Position numbers and translations under genes: made by a program. The notes beneath the pieces are model-generated. The model did no database searches. It had not been told where the DNA came from and worked only from the letters and a program-made list of their open reading frames with translations. Shown here piece after piece: positions 9,539 through 17,408 of a stretch of 64,000 nt of DNA. The DNA is from Variovorax ginsengisoli (lineage in GTDB: Bacteria; Pseudomonadota; Gammaproteobacteria; Burkholderiales; Burkholderiaceae_C). Position 1 is the first letter of the stretch. Each line of letters begins with the position of its first letter. Where the stretch lies: contig NZ_JAUSRO010000009.1 of the NCBI RefSeq assembly GCF_030811835.1, positions 124,001 to 188,000 of the forward strand, written 5' to 3'.

Positions 9539-10501
9539 ATGGCCACCGGCAGCAGAACCCTCTGGAAAGGTGCGATCACCTTCGGCCTCATCCATATCCC
9601 CGTCGGCCTGCACACCGCGAGCACGGACCAGGGTGTCGACTTCGACTGGCTCGACAGGCGCACCATGGACCCGGTGGGCTACAAGCGCATCAACAAGAAG
9701 ACGGGCAAGGAGATCGACAAGGACGATATCGTCAAAGGCGTGGCGTACGAAGACGGCAAGTACGTGGTGATCTCTGCCGAGGAGATCGAAGAGGTGTATC
9801 CGCGCACCACGCAGACCATCGAACTGCAGTGCTTCATCGATGCCAACGAGATTCCGTTCGTGTACCTGGAGCGGCCCTATTACGTCGCACCCATCAACAA
9901 GGGCCAGAAGGTCTACGCGCTGCTGCGTGAGGTATTGATCAAGACAGGCAAGGTGGGGCTCGCGAAGGTGGTGCTCGCCACCAAGCAGCATCTGGCGGTG
10001 CTCGTGCCTTCAGGCCCGGCGCTGGTGCTGAACCTGTTGCGGTGGGGTGACGAGGTCAAGACGCTCGAAGGGCTCGACCTGCCCGCAGCCGGCACCCAAG
10101 GGGCTCACGTGACGCCCGCAGAAATGAAAATGGCCGAGCAGTTGGTCAAGGACATGGCGGGCACATGGCAACCGGACGAGTTCAAGAACGAGTTCAAGCA
10201 GGCGGTCATGAAGATCATCGACAAGAAGGTCAAGGCCGGCGACACCGAGACCGTGCTCCAGCCGGAGGAGGAAGCGCCTTCCGGAGGAGGCGCCGAGGTG
10301 ATCGATCTGACCGAGCTGCTGGCACGCAGCCTCAAGGGCGCAAGCACACCCAGGACGCGCGCCGCCGACGCCAGGAAGGCCGGGCCGAAATCATCCTCCA
10401 GGTCCAGCGGGGTCGCACGCAAGGCACCCGCCAAGTCCGCATCCAAACGCGCCGCCGCAAAGAAAGCCGGTGCGTCGGGCGACCTGAGAAAGGCAGCCTG
10501 A
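9539..10501 (+). CDS. ku: Non-homologous end-joining protein Ku
   Basis: Bacterial Ku homodimerises, threads onto DNA double-strand ends and recruits ligase LigD. The 320-residue protein has the family N-terminus (TLWKGAITFGLIHIPVGL) and the beta-barrel/bridge region (KGVAYEDGKYVVISAEEI, IPFVYLERPYYV). The C-terminal tail of about 70 residues is Lys/Ala/Ser-rich and basic, as in many Burkholderiales Ku proteins, and probably adds DNA affinity. ATG 9539 follows a GGAAAGG ribosome site. No ligD is present in this window. Confidence 0.95.
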   Translation: MATGSRTLWKGAITFGLIHIPVGLHTASTDQGVDFDWLDRRTMDPVGYKRINKKTGKEIDKDDIVKGVAYEDGKYVVISAEEIEEVYPRTTQTIELQCFIDANEIPFVYLERPYYVAPINKGQKVYALLREVLIKTGKVGLAKVVLATKQHLAVLVPSGPALVLNLLRWGDEVKTLEGLDLPAAGTQGAHVTPAEMKMAEQLVKDMAGTWQPDEFKNEFKQAVMKIIDKKVKAGDTETVLQPEEEAPSGGGAEVIDLTELLARSLKGASTPRTRAADARKAGPKSSSRSSGVARKAPAKSASKRAAAKKAGASGDLRKAA

Positions 10502-10582
10502 AGGCAGGACCGCCCGCTGATTTTGGCTTCGCGCGCGATCACCAGTACCGACCTTGCGCCCGAAAGCTGACAGGCGGCGCAA

Positions 10583-10795
10583 TTACCAGGTGTGCGCCAG
10601 GAACTGCGGTTTGCCCAGCGCTTCGCACGCCGCATGGTGGATGCGCCGCAGCGAGCGGAACGGCACATGGCCGTGCGGTGCACGGCGGGCGATCGCATGC
10701 GCCGACTCGGGCGCAATGCGCCATGCCCTGGTCGTGATGCCGATCACGCGCACGGCGTGCTCGGCCGGCACGAGCGAGGTGTCGAACCGGCTCAT
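10583..10795 (-). CDS. Small hypothetical protein, translationally coupled
   Basis: A 70-residue basic protein (MSRFDTSLVPAEHAVRVIGI start). No family is recognised. Support for it being real: a strong GTGAGG ribosome site five bases before the ATG, and an ATGA overlap with the stop of the upstream 46-residue membrane protein gene. It is rich in Arg, His and Ala with no membrane segment. It lies tail-to-tail with ku. Confidence 0.5.
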   Translation of the reverse strand: MSRFDTSLVPAEHAVRVIGITTRAWRIAPESAHAIARRAPHGHVPFRSLRRIHHAACEALGKPQFLAHTW

Positions 10796-10932
10796 GACGT
10801 CCTCACCAGAAAGCTCACGATCAGCGAGATCGCTGCAACGACCAGCACACTCAACGCCAGGTCGCGCAAGGATTGCCAACCAAAGCCAGGTTCGGTTTCG
10901 ACCCACAGGTCGTTTTCTGAAATAGGTGACAT
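10792..10932 (-). CDS. Single-pass small membrane protein
   Basis: A 46-residue frame from ATG 10932. It has an acidic N-terminal part (MSPISENDLWVETEPG) and a C-terminal hydrophobic helix (LALSVLVVAAISLIVSFLV) ending in RTS. Its stop codon shares an ATGA with the next gene, which suggests a two-gene operon. The function is unknown, and an in-frame ATG nine codons upstream is possible. Confidence 0.45.
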   Translation of the reverse strand: MSPISENDLWVETEPGFGWQSLRDLALSVLVVAAISLIVSFLVRTS

Positions 10933-11115
10933 GGGAATGGAATCCAGTTTTACTCGCATCACAAACGATGACCGAATTCTCCTTTGCCCATGTGAAACAA
11001 GGAACGAATCAAATCTCAGTTGGATATAGCCGAATGAGCCGAAAGGCGGAACGAACGGCATGCTGGGAGCGCAACAGACGCCCCAGTGGGTCCGGACTGC
11101 CTTGCTGGAAGGGTG

Positions 11116-12615
11116 TCACGCCGCCACAAAATTTCCATGCAAGCCCAACGGCAGCGCGTATGGCAACGTCGCCTGTGCCACCGGCCCGTCGGCCAGTGCG
11201 TCGGCAGCGAAGCACGACAGGACGGTTTTTCGCTGCCCCGCGTCCAATGCGGTTCCGAGCACCCAGCCGGGTCCGTTTCCATCAGGCACGAAGAGATGCT
11301 CTTCGACCAGCGTCTGCGATCCGTAGCTGAAACGTTGGGTGGCTCCCGATTCGACGTCGGTGCGCGCGATGGCGCCCCACAAGGGCAGGCCATCGCGCAG
11401 TTGAGCGGCATGAACCACCTGCCGGTGTCGCAGGCCGACCAGACGAGGGTCCATGCGCGGGAATTCGGCTTCGACGGGCAATTCGACTTGCGTTGCCTTG
11501 CCGGTCCCGAGATTCAGGCTGGCCACGGTCAGACGAGGCCCGGGACCACGCAAGAGACGCGCCCGCATGACCTCGCGGGTGCGCGTGAAGACGCTCGATG
11601 CATCAGGCGATCGCACGTAGTCAACGTGGACCACCGTACCGCTCGCCGTCTCTTCTTCCCAGGCATTGCCGAGGTGAAATAAGAAGCCGGAAGGCAGTGC
11701 CAGCATCCGTCGCCGCGTCCAGTCCTTCTTATCGATCACCAGCGCGCGCATGCCCAGTTCGGGGCGCCACACATGCGCGTCGAGAAAGCTCATGCCCGCC
11801 GCTTTGCGCTGGACGTCATAGACCAGGGGCGGCATCAGGAACACGAGATGTCGGGGAGTCACCGCGAAATCGTGAATCATTGGCAGCTCGGAAACGGGCA
11901 GCGCATCCGCGCGACGCAGCGTGCCATCGGGCGCGATCTCGTAGAGCACCAACAACCCGCTGCTCGAACTGACACCGAAATTCCATACCGTGCCGTCGAT
12001 GTCAATCCTCGGATGCGCCGAGAACGGCACGCCTGCGAGATCCGCACGCCACGTCTTGAGGCCGCGCGTCTCCAGCGTACGCGGGTCCATTCGGGTCGCC
12101 GAGCCACCTTCCCATAACGCCAGCAAGTCACCGCCGATGAGCAGCACGTTGATGTTGGCGACGTTCATGCTGTCTGGTGCGCTCACCGGTTCGGTACCCG
12201 GGAACATCGTGCCGAACCCCTCGACCAACAGGCGACCGGCGCGTACTTCAGCCACGCGCTTGGCGGTTGCGACATAGCGGCCTTGGTGATGGACTTCGTT
12301 GCCCTCGATCACGAATCGATGCGCCATGCCATCGCCGTCGAACCAGTGGTGATAGCGTTGGCCGCCGAGGTCGTGGCCCGCCGGGCCGATCCGATACAAC
12401 GTGCCGGCCACCGCATCGGGAAAGCGTCCGCGCACTGTGGCTGCGGTCAACGGTATATCGCCTGCGACCGTGGCAAACGCGGATTTCCAGGGTGTCGTCG
12501 AGGCCTCGAATTGAGCCTGCCAGTTCTCGTCGTCGTTGGCGCGTGCAGACAGTGACGGGAGCACGAGCGCGCTGCCGGCCGCGGCCAGCCGGCGCAAAAG
12601 TTCACGGCGGTCCAT
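11116..12615 (-). CDS. Carotenoid oxygenase-family protein, exported
   Basis: A seven-bladed propeller non-haem iron dioxygenase of the carotenoid cleavage/lignostilbene family, 499 residues. The four iron-binding histidine contexts are visible in order: FSAHPRIDIDG, MIHDFAVTPRH, FHLGNAWEEE and, at the extreme C-terminus, LHGNF. The N-terminus (MDRRELLRRLAAAGSALVLPSLSARA) resembles a twin-arginine signal, so export as a folded metalloprotein is likely. The frame remains open upstream to 12954 but overlaps the DUF2141 gene; ATG 12615 fits. It follows that gene by 10 bp. The substrate is unknown. Confidence 0.87.
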   Translation of the reverse strand: MDRRELLRRLAAAGSALVLPSLSARANDDENWQAQFEASTTPWKSAFATVAGDIPLTAATVRGRFPDAVAGTLYRIGPAGHDLGGQRYHHWFDGDGMAHRFVIEGNEVHHQGRYVATAKRVAEVRAGRLLVEGFGTMFPGTEPVSAPDSMNVANINVLLIGGDLLALWEGGSATRMDPRTLETRGLKTWRADLAGVPFSAHPRIDIDGTVWNFGVSSSSGLLVLYEIAPDGTLRRADALPVSELPMIHDFAVTPRHLVFLMPPLVYDVQRKAAGMSFLDAHVWRPELGMRALVIDKKDWTRRRMLALPSGFLFHLGNAWEEETASGTVVHVDYVRSPDASSVFTRTREVMRARLLRGPGPRLTVASLNLGTGKATQVELPVEAEFPRMDPRLVGLRHRQVVHAAQLRDGLPLWGAIARTDVESGATQRFSYGSQTLVEEHLFVPDGNGPGWVLGTALDAGQRKTVLSCFAADALADGPVAQATLPYALPLGLHGNFVAA

Positions 12616-12625
12616 GAACTGACGC

Positions 12626-13045
12626 TCAATGAAGACGAAAGGCAATGCTGCTGTCGGCATCGAGCTGCACCGCAGCCGCGTCGAATCCCGGTGGCCCCAT
12701 GCGGCCTTTGGCGTCGTTCGAGAACCCATAGCGCTCGGTCGGCAGACCGACCAGATTCGTGTCGAGCTTGCCGTTGCCGTTCTCGTCGGCGAAGGACTTG
12801 AGCGCATAGTGCCCCTGCGGCAAGCCGATGAACACCAACTGTGCGGTGCCGTCGCGCATTGGAAGCGTCTGCGAGGCCAGCGGCTTGTCTGCAGCCATGG
12901 CTTCAGCGGTGGCAAACAGTGCCACATAGAGAGTGGCTGAGGCCACTGGGCCATCGCTGACTGTGACGCGAAGATCGGCCGCGTTAGCCGCCAGTGGTAG
13001 CAAGAGCGCAGCGGCGAGGACGGTCAGTGCTCGGGAGAAGTTCAT
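12626..13045 (-). CDS. DUF2141 periplasmic protein
   Basis: A 139-residue secreted protein with signal peptide MNFSRALTVLAAALLLPLAANA and the DUF2141 signature (GLPQGHYALKSFADENGNGK, YGFSNDAKGRMGPPGFDAA). TGGAG lies eight bases before ATG 13045. DUF2141 genes are often found beside carotenoid biosynthesis or cleavage genes. Here it is 10 bp upstream of a carotenoid oxygenase, so the two are co-transcribed. The biochemical role is unknown. Confidence 0.85.
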   Translation of the reverse strand: MNFSRALTVLAAALLLPLAANAADLRVTVSDGPVASATLYVALFATAEAMAADKPLASQTLPMRDGTAQLVFIGLPQGHYALKSFADENGNGKLDTNLVGLPTERYGFSNDAKGRMGPPGFDAAAVQLDADSSIAFRLH

Positions 13046-13210
13046 GGCGAGGCTCCAGGGGAAAATGATGGCCTGAAGTTCGCACAAAGAGATTGCCGAT
13101 GACAGCGGCACGCGATGTAAGGCGCCTGAAGATCGCGAAGTGTCGGAAAGGCGGCGCCAAGTAACTCCAGACGTCGCCAGTAGGCGGCTGCCAACGACGC
13201 CAAGAGCCGT

Positions 13211-13723
13211 TCAGGTCGCCAGCATGGCGTCCACGCGCTGCAGGCTGTCGATGGTGCGGATGCAGGCGTCGGCGGCCTCGGTGCCCTTGATTGCGAAGTG
13301 ACGATGGAAGTACTTGCGATGCTCCACATGTTCGTGGAAGTGGTGCGGTGTGAGCACGGCCGACAGAATCGGCACACCGGTCTCCAACTGCAGCGACATC
13401 AGCGTGCTGACAACCGTGTTGGCGACGAACTCGTGGCGATAGATGCCGCCGTCGACCACCAGCGCGCAACCGACGATGGCCGCATAACGCCCCGACCTTG
13501 CGAGCCGCTTGGCATGCAGCGGTATCTCGAAGGCGCCAGGTACATCGATGATGTCGATGCGTTCGCGTGCAAAGCCTTGGCGCTCCATCTCGGCGAGGAA
13601 GGCATCGCGTGCCTGATGGACGATGTCGGAATGCCACTGCGCCTCGATGAAGGCAACGCGCCGGGCTTCGGATGATTCCGATGCCGGCATGGCGGAAAGG
13701 GGAAGGTCGTTGATCTGACTCAT
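13211..13723 (-). CDS. ribH: 6,7-dimethyl-8-ribityllumazine synthase
   Basis: This enzyme condenses 5-amino-6-ribitylamino-uracil with dihydroxybutanone phosphate in riboflavin synthesis. The 170 residues include the RVAFIEAQWHSDIV substrate strand, DVPGAFEIPLHAKRL, and VGCALVVDGGIYRHEFVA followed by VPILSAVLTPHHF. The long N-terminal extension and sequence character fit the RibH2 type found in alpha- and beta-proteobacteria with extra flavin demand. It stands alone, with an FMN riboswitch in its leader. Start ATG 13723. Confidence 0.92.
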   Translation of the reverse strand: MSQINDLPLSAMPASESSEARRVAFIEAQWHSDIVHQARDAFLAEMERQGFARERIDIIDVPGAFEIPLHAKRLARSGRYAAIVGCALVVDGGIYRHEFVANTVVSTLMSLQLETGVPILSAVLTPHHFHEHVEHRKYFHRHFAIKGTEAADACIRTIDSLQRVDAMLAT

Positions 13724-13822
13724 GGTGTGCCTATGCAAAAGCAGGTTTCCTGAATCAGGGCGCACGCGGCCATGCGCGGCGCCACGCGAAACAACGCGCA
13801 GTGCCACCCACGGCGACGCGCT

Positions 13823-13970
13823 CTCTTTCATCCGGACTGTGACCGTCGGCCCCGGAGTCGCACCGAGTCTGCTGACCCTGCTGCACATGCATGCAGCAGG
13901 CGCTCGCGGGCTTGTGCGAACGAGTCGCCATCACCGCCGGTGGGGAGTTGCACCCCGCCCTGAGAACGCT
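13823..13970 (-). ncRNA. FMN riboswitch (RFN element) controlling ribH
   Basis: On the minus strand the leader contains the conserved RFN blocks in order. TTCTCAGGGCGGGGTG opens the element near 13966. It is followed by ACTCCCCACCGGCGGT, a variable helix with the palindromic loop TGCATGCATG, GGGTCAGCAGACTCGG, GACTCCGGGGCCGACGG, and finally TCACAGTCCGGATGAAAGAG near 13825. About 100 nt separate it from the ribH ATG. FMN binding should lower ribH expression, by sequestration or termination in 13724-13820. No clear U-tract terminator was found there. Confidence 0.93.
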
Positions 13971-14059
13971 TGTTGCTCAGGCCGCGGCCCGAGCAGGCGA
14001 TTATTCTAGGGAAACTTCGAAGCCCTTGCCAGGCAGCGCTTACGCGGTTTTCGTTGAAG

Positions 14060-14076
14060 GATGGAAGCTTTCCATC
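14060..14076. repeat. 17-bp palindrome at the integrase 3' end
   Basis: A perfect inverted repeat, GATGGAA / TTCCATC around GCT, touches the stop codon of the truncated recombinase. It sits where homology to the recombinase ends and the ribH leader begins, so it may mark a rearrangement junction. It could also be chance. Confidence 0.35.
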
Positions 14077-15875
14077 TAACCCGCCAGGTCACTGCGCAAG
14101 CGATGTGTGTGCCTGAGCCAATGGGTGCTCGCCGCACGCAGATGCGCTGCGTCGTTCGGGGGCAGCCCTTCGGCAGCGTCGGCGAGGAACGCCTTCACCG
14201 CCTGGTACAGGCCGGACGTCGACCACGGCCGGGGCGGCCCCTCCCCTGCCGCAAAGCGGCCGAGCACAGGGATGTCGTGATGGCGTGTGGGATCGAGAGG
14301 CAGACCCAGGCCGCAGCGGGCCATTTCTTCAGCGAGCTCATCCACAAGCGGTTGGGGTACCGCCACACTGCGGCGGCGCCCTCCCCTGCCTTTGACTGTC
14401 AATTGCCAATCTGCTCGTGATGGATTGGCGGCGTCCGCACAAAGACGCAGATCGCTGCATCGCGCGTGGACCAACTCGGAGAGTCCGAGGCCGGTCTCAT
14501 AGATCCAGTGAAGGCCGCGCGCCAGACGCCGGTCGGCGGCCGTGGCGCCGCGGGACCGCATCCGCGCGACAAGGTGCTTCCATTCGGCGTCGCTGAAGAC
14601 TCGGGCGGCGCTCGTCAAACGTTGGCGATCCTGCGGAAGCGCAACGGTGGAAAACGGGTTGCACGTGACATACCTGTTCTCGACAAGGAAAGTGAAGAGA
14701 CTGCGAAGGATGATCAGGGCCTGGCGCATCGCTGCATCCGACAGCGGTCCTTCGAGCGGACGCCACTGCGGCGACCAGCGGTGGCAATGACGCGGCCCGC
14801 ACCAGCCAGGCGGCGGATTGCGCAGAAATAGGCAGAACGCGCGCACGTCTTCTTCGTCGATGGAGGACAGCGGCAACTGCCGTTCCAGGATGCCCCAGAG
14901 GAGCAGTCGTTCCGCCTCTTTTCGGTAGGAACGTTGGGTCGACGGCGATCCAGGCTGCGCCGCGTCGCCGGCTTTGGAGGCCAGCCATTCGCCGATGGCT
15001 TGATGGTCGTTCGTTGCGGCTAGCAGGTTATCGGCCAACGGTGCGCGAAAACGTCCGTGACGTCCGTCCATGGCCAGGGGAAGCAAGAACTTCTCGAACG
15101 GCACGATGCCGGTGTCCGACGCCCGACTCGCTTCGGGTAGGTCCGCCCTCTGCGTACCGCTGGGTGCCGTGGCGGTAGGGGCGACGACCAGGCCCAGGGC
15201 TTCGCTGTGGTCCTGGAGCCACTCCGCGATGCGCGTGGCTTTGACGGGACCGATGGCCGGCGCGTGGCGCCACCAGCGTGCGCCCACGGCATTGATCCGC
15301 TCGACCACACTGCGCAGCGTGGCCAACCCTGCAGCTTCCAGCCGAACGGCGAGCAAGGGGTGGAACCATGCGGAAACGCTGTCGTCGGGAGCCGGGTCCT
15401 GAGCGACCAGATCCTGCAGCCACTGAATGGCTTCAAGCTGGCGCGTGATGAGTCTGGCCCGGCGCAGCTCGCGGGGGCGCTGACAGCGCGCAAAGGCGTC
15501 CTCACGCGGGTACTCGAGCGCATAGGCTTCGAGCTGCTCGGCCTCGGAGAAATCTTCCAGACCCCGTTGAACCGCGAATTCCGCCAGCCCAGGCACAGTG
15601 GGCAGCCCGGCGATCCGATCCGGATCAAGGTGAATCAGCCGTGCAAGGCCGGGGCGGCGCTCGCGTTTGGCGGCGGCGGCAAACTCATTGCGAATCCACG
15701 CGATGGTCTTGCGAACCGCGCGTGCATCTCCATGCTCGCCCTCCACGCGCAGATAACGGTTCCAACTCGCGCGCTCGTCCAAGCCTTGCGCGACGGCACG
15801 CATGAAGGCGAAATGACGAGAGTCCAGCTTGCGTGAAGTCGGCGGCTGTTTCAAGCCCGGGATTATCGACCCCAC
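14076..15875 (-). pseudogene. Degenerate tyrosine recombinase of the par/rep locus
   Basis: A 599-residue integrase-family protein. It has a long N-terminal region of the DUF3701 type, a SAM-like core-binding domain (STQRSYRKEAERLLLWGI...) and a catalytic domain. Two catalytic features are lost. The box I arginine of the YxTGLRxSEL motif is glycine (ETGLGLSEL, codon at 14484-14486, a one-base change from CGA). The frame ends just after box II (HWLRHTH), so the GHxS and catalytic tyrosine segment of about 50-60 residues is missing. Intact relatives beside parAB on secondary replicons are thought to resolve multimers. This copy should not cut DNA, though it might still bind it. Confidence 0.72.
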
Positions 15876-16044
15876 TTTGCATAATCATCAATGCTTTTTT
15901 GAGTGTCGATTCGTTCTTGATTAACACTTCCCATCTCAAGGCATCTGGAAAGTGAGGAATTATGCTGTTCATTTCGAGAGCAACCACTAACTTGAAGTGA
16001 TAGTTACAGCAGATGGGTCGACCCGGGCCGTCGCTGGTCTTCTG

Positions 16045-17196
16045 TCAGGTTTTAGACCCCACAAAAGTGTCCAGCATCTTTGAAAGTCGCCGCCGTTGCG
16101 CGTCGTCCAGCACCTGGTCAAAGACCACCGTCACCCTGCCCCGCTTGTCCACAGTCAACGAGGCAAGCGGCTTTCCAGCGGCATCGGTCCATTCCTGCGA
16201 TGTACCCCCATTCGCTTTTCGGGTGGTGCTTCCTGTGAGGATGGCGAACACTTCGGCAGGTGCTGGACGGGGCTGACGCGAAGCAATGTCGCGGGCCATG
16301 GAGAGCAGGCCTTCAGGATCACGCTGGTGGGCATCCTTCAACAGAGTGGCCCAGCGGAACTGGAGATTGAGCGGCGAGCCGAAGGCGCGCACCACTTCCG
16401 CGGGGAGTTTGGCCAGTGCCATCGCACGGCTGATGTTGCTCATGTCCCGATCAATCGCAATACCCAACTGCTTGGCAGAGGGGAACAGTCCCTGCTCGAG
16501 CGCACGCATGTACATGACACCCTGCTCCCACGCTGAGAGGTCTTCGCGGTTACGATTCTCACGCTCCATTTCGACGAACAGATCGACGTCTTCCATCACC
16601 TGCTGGACGAGCGCAAGCACAGGAATGCCCAGCTCCAGGCACGCACGGTGGCGGCGATGTCCATAGACGATTTCAAATACAGGGGCCGCATCACCTGTGG
16701 GTCGATCGGCGATGGGTCGAACCTTGATGGGCTGCACATTGCCGCCCGCTGTCGCAATCTCGTCTTTGAGTTTGGCGAATGCATCGGTCGCAAAATGCGC
16801 CTCCTCACGATTGGCCCAGCGCGACGCGGCGATCGTCGTCGGATCCAGACGTCTGGCGATCTCCGCACCATCGAAAGCGGCAACGCGCTCCCTCAGTTGG
16901 AGCACCTCTTTGTGGACGACCGATTCCTGCGCCATGAATGCCAGCATCGAACCCGGACCTGTCCTTGGCGGCGTTAACGGTTTGGCTCCTGCCGGAACGT
17001 CACGGGTCGGCGCACCGCCGCCTTCGACAGGTGAAGGCAGTACTTCCGAGCCAGGGTTCTGCTGTACGGACGGTGTCTCCGTGATCGGAGCCGCCACGGC
17101 AATCTCTGCACTGGGTGTGCTACCTGCAGCCGCGTGCGCGGGTGGAAGCCCCGCAGTCACGCTGAATGCGCGTTTGATCAAATTCTTGTTAGCCAT
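16045..17196 (-). CDS. parB: ParB-family chromosome/plasmid partition protein
   Basis: This centromere-binding protein of 383 residues has a low-complexity Pro/Ala-rich N-terminal region (residues 15-85). A ParB/Srx CTP-binding domain follows, with the arginine-rich box (IVYGHRRHRACLELG) and a MERENRNREDLSAWEQG segment. A helix-turn-helix (PSAKQLGIAIDRDMSNISRAMAL) and a C-terminal dimerisation part complete it. AAGGAG precedes ATG 17196. It is downstream of parA, with two long palindromes in the 212-bp gap between them. It belongs to the secondary-replicon type rather than the main-chromosome ParB. Confidence 0.93.
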   Translation of the reverse strand: MANKNLIKRAFSVTAGLPPAHAAAGSTPSAEIAVAAPITETPSVQQNPGSEVLPSPVEGGGAPTRDVPAGAKPLTPPRTGPGSMLAFMAQESVVHKEVLQLRERVAAFDGAEIARRLDPTTIAASRWANREEAHFATDAFAKLKDEIATAGGNVQPIKVRPIADRPTGDAAPVFEIVYGHRRHRACLELGIPVLALVQQVMEDVDLFVEMERENRNREDLSAWEQGVMYMRALEQGLFPSAKQLGIAIDRDMSNISRAMALAKLPAEVVRAFGSPLNLQFRWATLLKDAHQRDPEGLLSMARDIASRQPRPAPAEVFAILTGSTTRKANGGTSQEWTDAAGKPLASLTVDKRGRVTVVFDQVLDDAQRRRLSKMLDTFVGSKT

Positions 17197-17305
17197 GGGC
17201 TCTCCTTGATGCGTGTACTTCTGGCCCGCCTCGCCGTCGGGAAAAGAAGCGATAGGCGGCCAGAGTTGGATGGTCTCGATGACTACCCATCTGAATCGGT
17301 GGCAG

Positions 17306-17330
17306 GGGGGTTTGCACCGTGCAAACCCCC
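17306..17330. promoter_or_regulatory. Candidate parS palindrome 1
   Basis: A perfect 25-bp palindrome with arms GGGGGTTTGCAC and GTGCAAACCCCC around one C lies in the parA-parB gap. The core GTTTGC...GCAAAC has the GTTT/AAAC ends typical of ParB sites. A second copy lies 78 bp away, centre to centre. Confidence 0.65.
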
Positions 17331-17385
17331 AGGCATGAAGCGTTCGGCAAGGGCCGAGAAGTGGTCAATGAGCAGGACGACCCGA

Positions 17386-17406
17386 GGGTTTGCACCGTGC
17401 AAACCC
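17386..17406. promoter_or_regulatory. Candidate parS palindrome 2
   Basis: Arms GGGTTTGCAC and GTGCAAACCC around a central C, identical in the core to the copy at 17306-17330. It sits two bases beyond the parA stop codon. Two identical sites next to parB argue for a centromere, but an operator role for parB cannot be excluded. Confidence 0.65.
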
Positions 17407-17408
17407 CC

